Source: Haplomitrium mnioides (Eukaryota > Marchantiophyta > Haplomitriopsida > Calobryales). From it: 20,792 nucleotides of DNA. The stretch spans positions 1 through 20,792 of the forward strand of contig JBNGIS010038420.1 in the NCBI GenBank assembly GCA_049999725.1. Reading direction: 5' to 3'. Numbering within the stretch: position 1 is the stretch's first letter; every line of letters starts with the position of its first letter. The position numbers were made by a program, and so were the translations under genes. Of this stretch, positions 17,500 to 20,792 are shown piece after piece. The notes below the pieces were generated by a model. The model saw only the letters and a list, made by a program, of their open reading frames with translations. It was not told the DNA's origin and did no database searches.

Positions 17500-18858
17500 T
17501 TACCTGTGCGCATTTTGCTTGCTCAGCCATTTACTTGGATCCCACACAAAAATGCTTCCAGATTTTAGTTTGAGGGGAATATGAGGTCTCTGCAGCAACA
17601 TACCTTGCCGCATTTCCCCTTGCACCGTGAACCATCCCTCAGACCTGGAATTCCTTTGCTGGCCTGTTTCCCTTGGCTTGGGAGCACGCCCAACCCACAC
17701 CCACAGGGAAAAGCTGATCAAACAAGCATCCACAAAGGTACTGTACTTCGGGCCTGTAACTTTACAGTTACATTCAATGTTGATGGTGACGGGGTTGCCC
17801 GTAACAATTCCTTCCCTGTCACCAAGACCCTTGGGTTGCATCAAGGTGAGCTTCTTCTCTGAATTGAGATTGGTCTCATCTTCCGACACCTTCGGATCCT
17901 CCGGGCTGCAACTGATTATTTTCATTGTCGTGCATTCCACCACTTGAGGAGACTCTAACTTGACGACACTTGGCAGGTGCCCGTCATGACTCTCTGCCTC
18001 CGGGTACACCGTTGTCGACCTCCCTCGCATTTCGGGTTCGGGGCTCGACCAACATTGGTCTTCCGGTGGGTCCTCCTCTTGGGGGAAATAAGGTTCAGTT
18101 GCGCCATCTCCTCCATGCCTTGGTGGGGTCCTTCCCTGGTCCCTTGATTGGTGCGCGGAGCCCTCCTCTTCTGGCCCTGATTCCTCCGCCTCCGCTTGAA
18201 TGTCGTAATTCTGGAGATCTTGCACTGCGACTAGGGATGCTTCCGCATCTTGGAGCTCATTTGGATTGCCTCGTGATTGCTGCTCCAGGATATGCCTCAG
18301 GTCCTCACCGTCTGCCTCCTCCTCGGCTTGTGTCGGGTAGATCCAGGTGGGGTATGCCGCATCGTATTCAAAATAGCTCATGGATGACCACACTCGATTC
18401 ATACCCTTCTTACCCTTCCGCCTCTTCTGGCTCTTGCTCTTTCGGTGAGACTTGGATTTAGCTTTGGCTTTTCCATGACCACACTCCTCTGAGGCAGAGG
18501 TCTCCTGCTTTATCCAGACTACTTCCTCCTCTTCACACTGGGGATGCACTTTGATTGGCCACTCATACTTCTGCCCCCATGGTTCCGGGCAGTTGGGGGA
18601 AACATGTCCAAGCTGGCCACAATTCTAGCACACCATAACAATTCTCTTAGGTGGTCTGGTTGTGACCCATTCATCTGATTGTTCAGCTCTCTGAAGATTT
18701 GGCGTGAGGCTCGACAGGAGGGTCTGCAGTACTTCCATTTTTGAGCTCAATTCCGCTAAGCGAGCCTTCTCTCCCTTGGCAACCCTTTTGATTGTCCGCT
18801 TCCGTCTTTGCTTCTTCTTTCTTGAAGATCTTTTCCTTCTCCTATGGCCATGGCCCAT
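17500..18858 (-). pseudogene. Zinc-knuckle gag-like protein with one internal stop
   Basis: One minus-strand frame is open for about 450 codons apart from a TAG at 18625-18627. N-terminus: a strongly basic block (MGHGHRRRKRSSRKKKQRRK), then a likely coiled coil (ARLAELSSKMEVLQTLLSSL). Next is a CCHC zinc knuckle, C-x2-C-G-Q-L-G-H-V-S-P-N-C; the TAG replaces the residue after the first cysteine. Then a Lys/Ser-rich stretch, a long acidic Pro/Glu-rich part and a C-terminal region (VTINIECNCKVTG; SIFVWDPSKWLSK). CCHC knuckles of this form are typical of retroelement gag and bind RNA. The order, with the knuckle near the N-terminus, is unusual for gag. A host RNA-binding gene cannot be excluded. 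Base composition is more GC-rich than the left part of the window. Confidence 0.55.
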
Positions 18859-19048
18859 TTTCCCAGTTGAAGAAAGCTTTCACTCTTCCCCAATCTGATA
18901 ACTTGGCCTCTTCTGCCCGCAACTCTTCCTCAACAGACTCACACCTAGTTTCTCTGTTTCTCGGAAGTAACCTCCTCACAAACTGACTTGAGTCTCTTCT
19001 GTGCACACAGTGGTCTCTCTGGTTCGAGTTGGTCTCAGGTTTTTTCAA
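18842..19048 (-). pseudogene. Upstream open segment, possible frameshifted N-terminus of the gag-like ORF
   Basis: The minus strand reads REDHC-like charged residues and then VEEELRAEEAKLSDWGRVKAF and FFNWENGPWP before a stop, overlapping the ATG at 18858 in another frame. Charged, helical and WxR/FFxW-containing, it could be the original N-terminus joined by a frameshift near 18855. No start ATG is visible in its frame close by. Confidence 0.35.
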
Positions 19049-19466
19049 ACCCTTGGCCCTCCTTCTAGCGCTAAAAAATTCATGTCGCTCCCATGTTTCT
19101 GGCCTTAACCTTTTCAGGCCCCGTTTAGATCGCAGGGGAGGACAGGTTTTCGGGCTTTGGGGTTCTTTTCTGAGATAGCTCCTTGCCAGTTACCACTTTC
19201 AGACCTTAAGGACTCTTCCTCTTCTTACAGGACTATTGTGCTTTTCTCACTCTTCCTCTTCACACACTTAAGTCAGATATTTCATTCCATGCACACATAA
19301 GTCCACATCCATAACACCCAGCTAGCTTGTGTGATTCTTCCTCTTTATTCTTAGGACCCAATAACTTAGGCCCTACCACCTTATTTGTGCTTGGGCAGAA
19401 TGGTGCTGGTGACCTGCACAGTTGAACACACAACAACTCTGGACTCCCCCTTTTAGGGTGGTCACA
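19049..19466 (-). other. Leader between the primer-binding site and the gag-like ORF
   Basis: About 0.4 kb with no convincing coding frame. It contains GAGGAAGAG words on the minus strand repeated several times (near 19200-19260 and 19330-19345). This fits an untranslated leader of a retroelement. Confidence 0.4.
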
Positions 19467-19478
19467 GCTCTGATACAA
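19467..19478 (-). other. Probable tRNA-Met primer-binding site, one mismatch
   Basis: The minus strand reads TTGTATCAGAGC, one base different from TGGTATCAGAGC. It stands upstream of the gag-like ORF in the correct orientation, with an LTR expected to its right. This is the main support for calling 17200-20792 a retroelement. Confidence 0.65.
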
Positions 19479-19481
19479 CTA

Positions 19482-19554
19482 TTCCTAACTATGCTAAGCT
19501 GCACTACTTCCTAACTATCCTAACATGCACTGATTCCTAACTAATTCCTAACTA
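19482..19554. repeat. Short TTCCTAACTA repeats at the LTR/primer-binding-site edge
   Basis: TTCCTAACTA recurs at 19482, 19508, 19534 and 19545. The first three are 26 bp apart, the last one 11 bp further on. Confidence 0.8.
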
Positions 19555-20119
19555 TGCAAATAGAATCAAGAACATAGAGCATTCACCCCCAGGAAACTAT
19601 ACTTGTGTCAAGGGATTGGACTCCCCTTTCAAGTGTGTTCCCAGGGTCTGCTCAGCTGATCTGATGTCCACTAATCTAGTAACTCAAAGGATACACATGA
19701 AGAAATGAAATCTAACTACACATATATAAACAACACATATGTACACTATATGCAAGAGAAAACAGAGTCCTTGAAGGCACTCTGGAATTCTAACTATTTA
19801 TACTTCCCTTGTGAATCCCGCTGCCTTACAACTGCAGCCCAGCAACCCACACACCCTCCACTCCAGATAGTTTTTCAACTTCCATCGCGAGAAGCCCTGC
19901 TTTTACTTCCTCAGGCTAGGAAGAGAGTTTCTTTTACTTCCACCTCTAGAAGACAGTTTTACCAGCTGCAGGTAGCCCACTCCACCCTCGAGCCTCAACG
20001 GGTCTTACTACGCCCAGTGCACCGGCACTGGCACAGCCCCCCCTCTCAGCTCCACTTGAGAATTAACACACCTGAGTGTTCTCCGAACACTCTAGGTTGA
20101 TGCGCTTGCACAGAGGAAT

Positions 20120-20625
20120 GTCAAGAGACTCCCAGCTCACTACCAAACAGCCTCTCCTTAGTTCTCGGCCGACCGAAAACTCCTTCCGAGCTATCGTATA
20201 AGTAACCCTCCGCCTTGGTCCGCTTGCAAGGATGAGGTTACCTGGGTCTCCCCCCAGTCCTCCTCTAAATCCTCCGATTCCCCTAGGGCTAGTACCTCTG
20301 CTTCACGTAGCCTTCAATTGAGTATCGCTTTGCCTTACCATGCGCAATTCCCTTTCTTGCTATCGATGTCACCCCGCAATGGCCCGTGAAACGCCGAGAC
20401 GACCCTCAGCTCACTACCAAGCAGCCTCTCCTTAGTTCTCGGCCGACCGAAAACCCCTTCCGAGCTATCGTATCAGTAACCCTCCGCCCTGGTTCGTCTG
20501 CAAGGATGAGGTCACCTGGGTCTCCCCCCAGTCCTCCTCTAAATCCCCCGATTCCCCTGGGCTAGTACCTCTGCTTCACGTAGCCTTCAATTGAGTATCG
20601 CCCTGCCTTACCATACGTGAATCGC
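20120..20625. repeat. 274-bp tandem duplication
   Basis: CAGCTCACTACCAA begins at 20133 and again at 20407. Both copies continue through CTCGGCCGACCGAAAA, GAGCTATCGTAT, TCTCCCCCCAGTCC and GCTTCACGTAGCC with only scattered substitutions and a one- or two-base indel. The segment between the copies (about 20350-20395) belongs to the unit's end and is less alike. Confidence 0.9.
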
Positions 20626-20792
20626 GAGCTCCGCAGTGCTATGTCTCCAACAATTGCCCGTACATCAACCAAAATGAATTCGAAGACAAGCGATATATAC
20701 TTCCTTCGCGCGTTGCCCTTCGACACTAGATCCGATGAATAGTCGTTATTGCCGTTGGCTCGAAACAGGGGACAACGACGCGTGGCTTCACT

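Larger units (their letters stand above)
19479..20792 (-). mobile_element. Probable 5' LTR of the gag-like element, right end not seen
   Basis: About 1.3 kb right of the primer-binding site without a believable gene (an open plus frame at 19705-20100 is not supported by any motif). It includes a 274-bp tandem duplication and a short TTCCTAACTA repeat next to the primer-binding site. Both would be usual in a long LTR. No second LTR is present to prove it, and the outer end may lie beyond the window. Confidence 0.45.

Noticed and set aside
17970-18461. Plus-strand ORF of 163 codons, proline/leucine-rich
   Set aside because: It is the antisense shadow of the gag-like ORF, whose basic block, coiled coil and CCHC knuckle give the better reading.
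19705-20100. Plus-strand ORF of 131 codons as a gene
   Set aside because: No recognisable motif, low-complexity content, and its location within the probable LTR of the gag-like element.

Overview
The window is repeat-rich nuclear DNA of a land plant. The evidence is Ty1/copia and Ty3/gypsy-type retroelement remains primed by plant initiator tRNA-Met, spliceosomal introns, a plant-style E2F site with a TATA box, and a 100-base scaffold gap. A large-genome lineage such as a gymnosperm or fern would fit, but the species cannot be read from the sequence. Nearly every gene is broken. The one long uninterrupted reading frame without a recognised fault is a minus-strand ORF that runs off the left edge.

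Layout. 1-743 (-): uninterrupted, unrecognised ORF. 1130-1320: short tandem array. 1588-1687: run of N. 1749-5933 (+): broken intron-containing gene that I read as a ParB-like domain fused to a beta-class amino DNA methyltransferase (NIPYG, then about 200 codons later DLCSGSGTG). It has an E2F site and TATA box upstream and AATAAA downstream. Introns 1 and 2 and the 3' flank each hold an array of degenerate palindromes built on AGTCCATGCGCGCATGGACT. 6844-7380 (-): gypsy-type gag remnant and primer-binding site, with its LTR probably to the right. 7900-10608: unassigned, largely pyrimidine-rich. 10609-15799 (+): degenerate copia gag-protease-integrase-RT-RNase H, with an approximately 0.8-kb tandem-repeat block inside RT. 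16072-17190 (-): second, inverted copy of the methyltransferase 3' end, its AATAAA and its palindrome array. 17500-19478 (-): zinc-knuckle gag-like ORF with one stop in the knuckle and a primer-binding site upstream. 19479-20792: probable LTR/leader of that element, with a 274-bp tandem duplication.

Main point. The methyltransferase-like gene and the palindromic arrays recur together at two places in opposite orientation. Both copies end at the same 3' point, and in both the last 69 codons stay gap-free and open. This suggests a dispersed, possibly mobile family that carries a bacterial-type DNA methyltransferase and palindromic repeats. The domain names rest on motif reading by eye, and the idea that the protein acts on its own palindromes is speculation.
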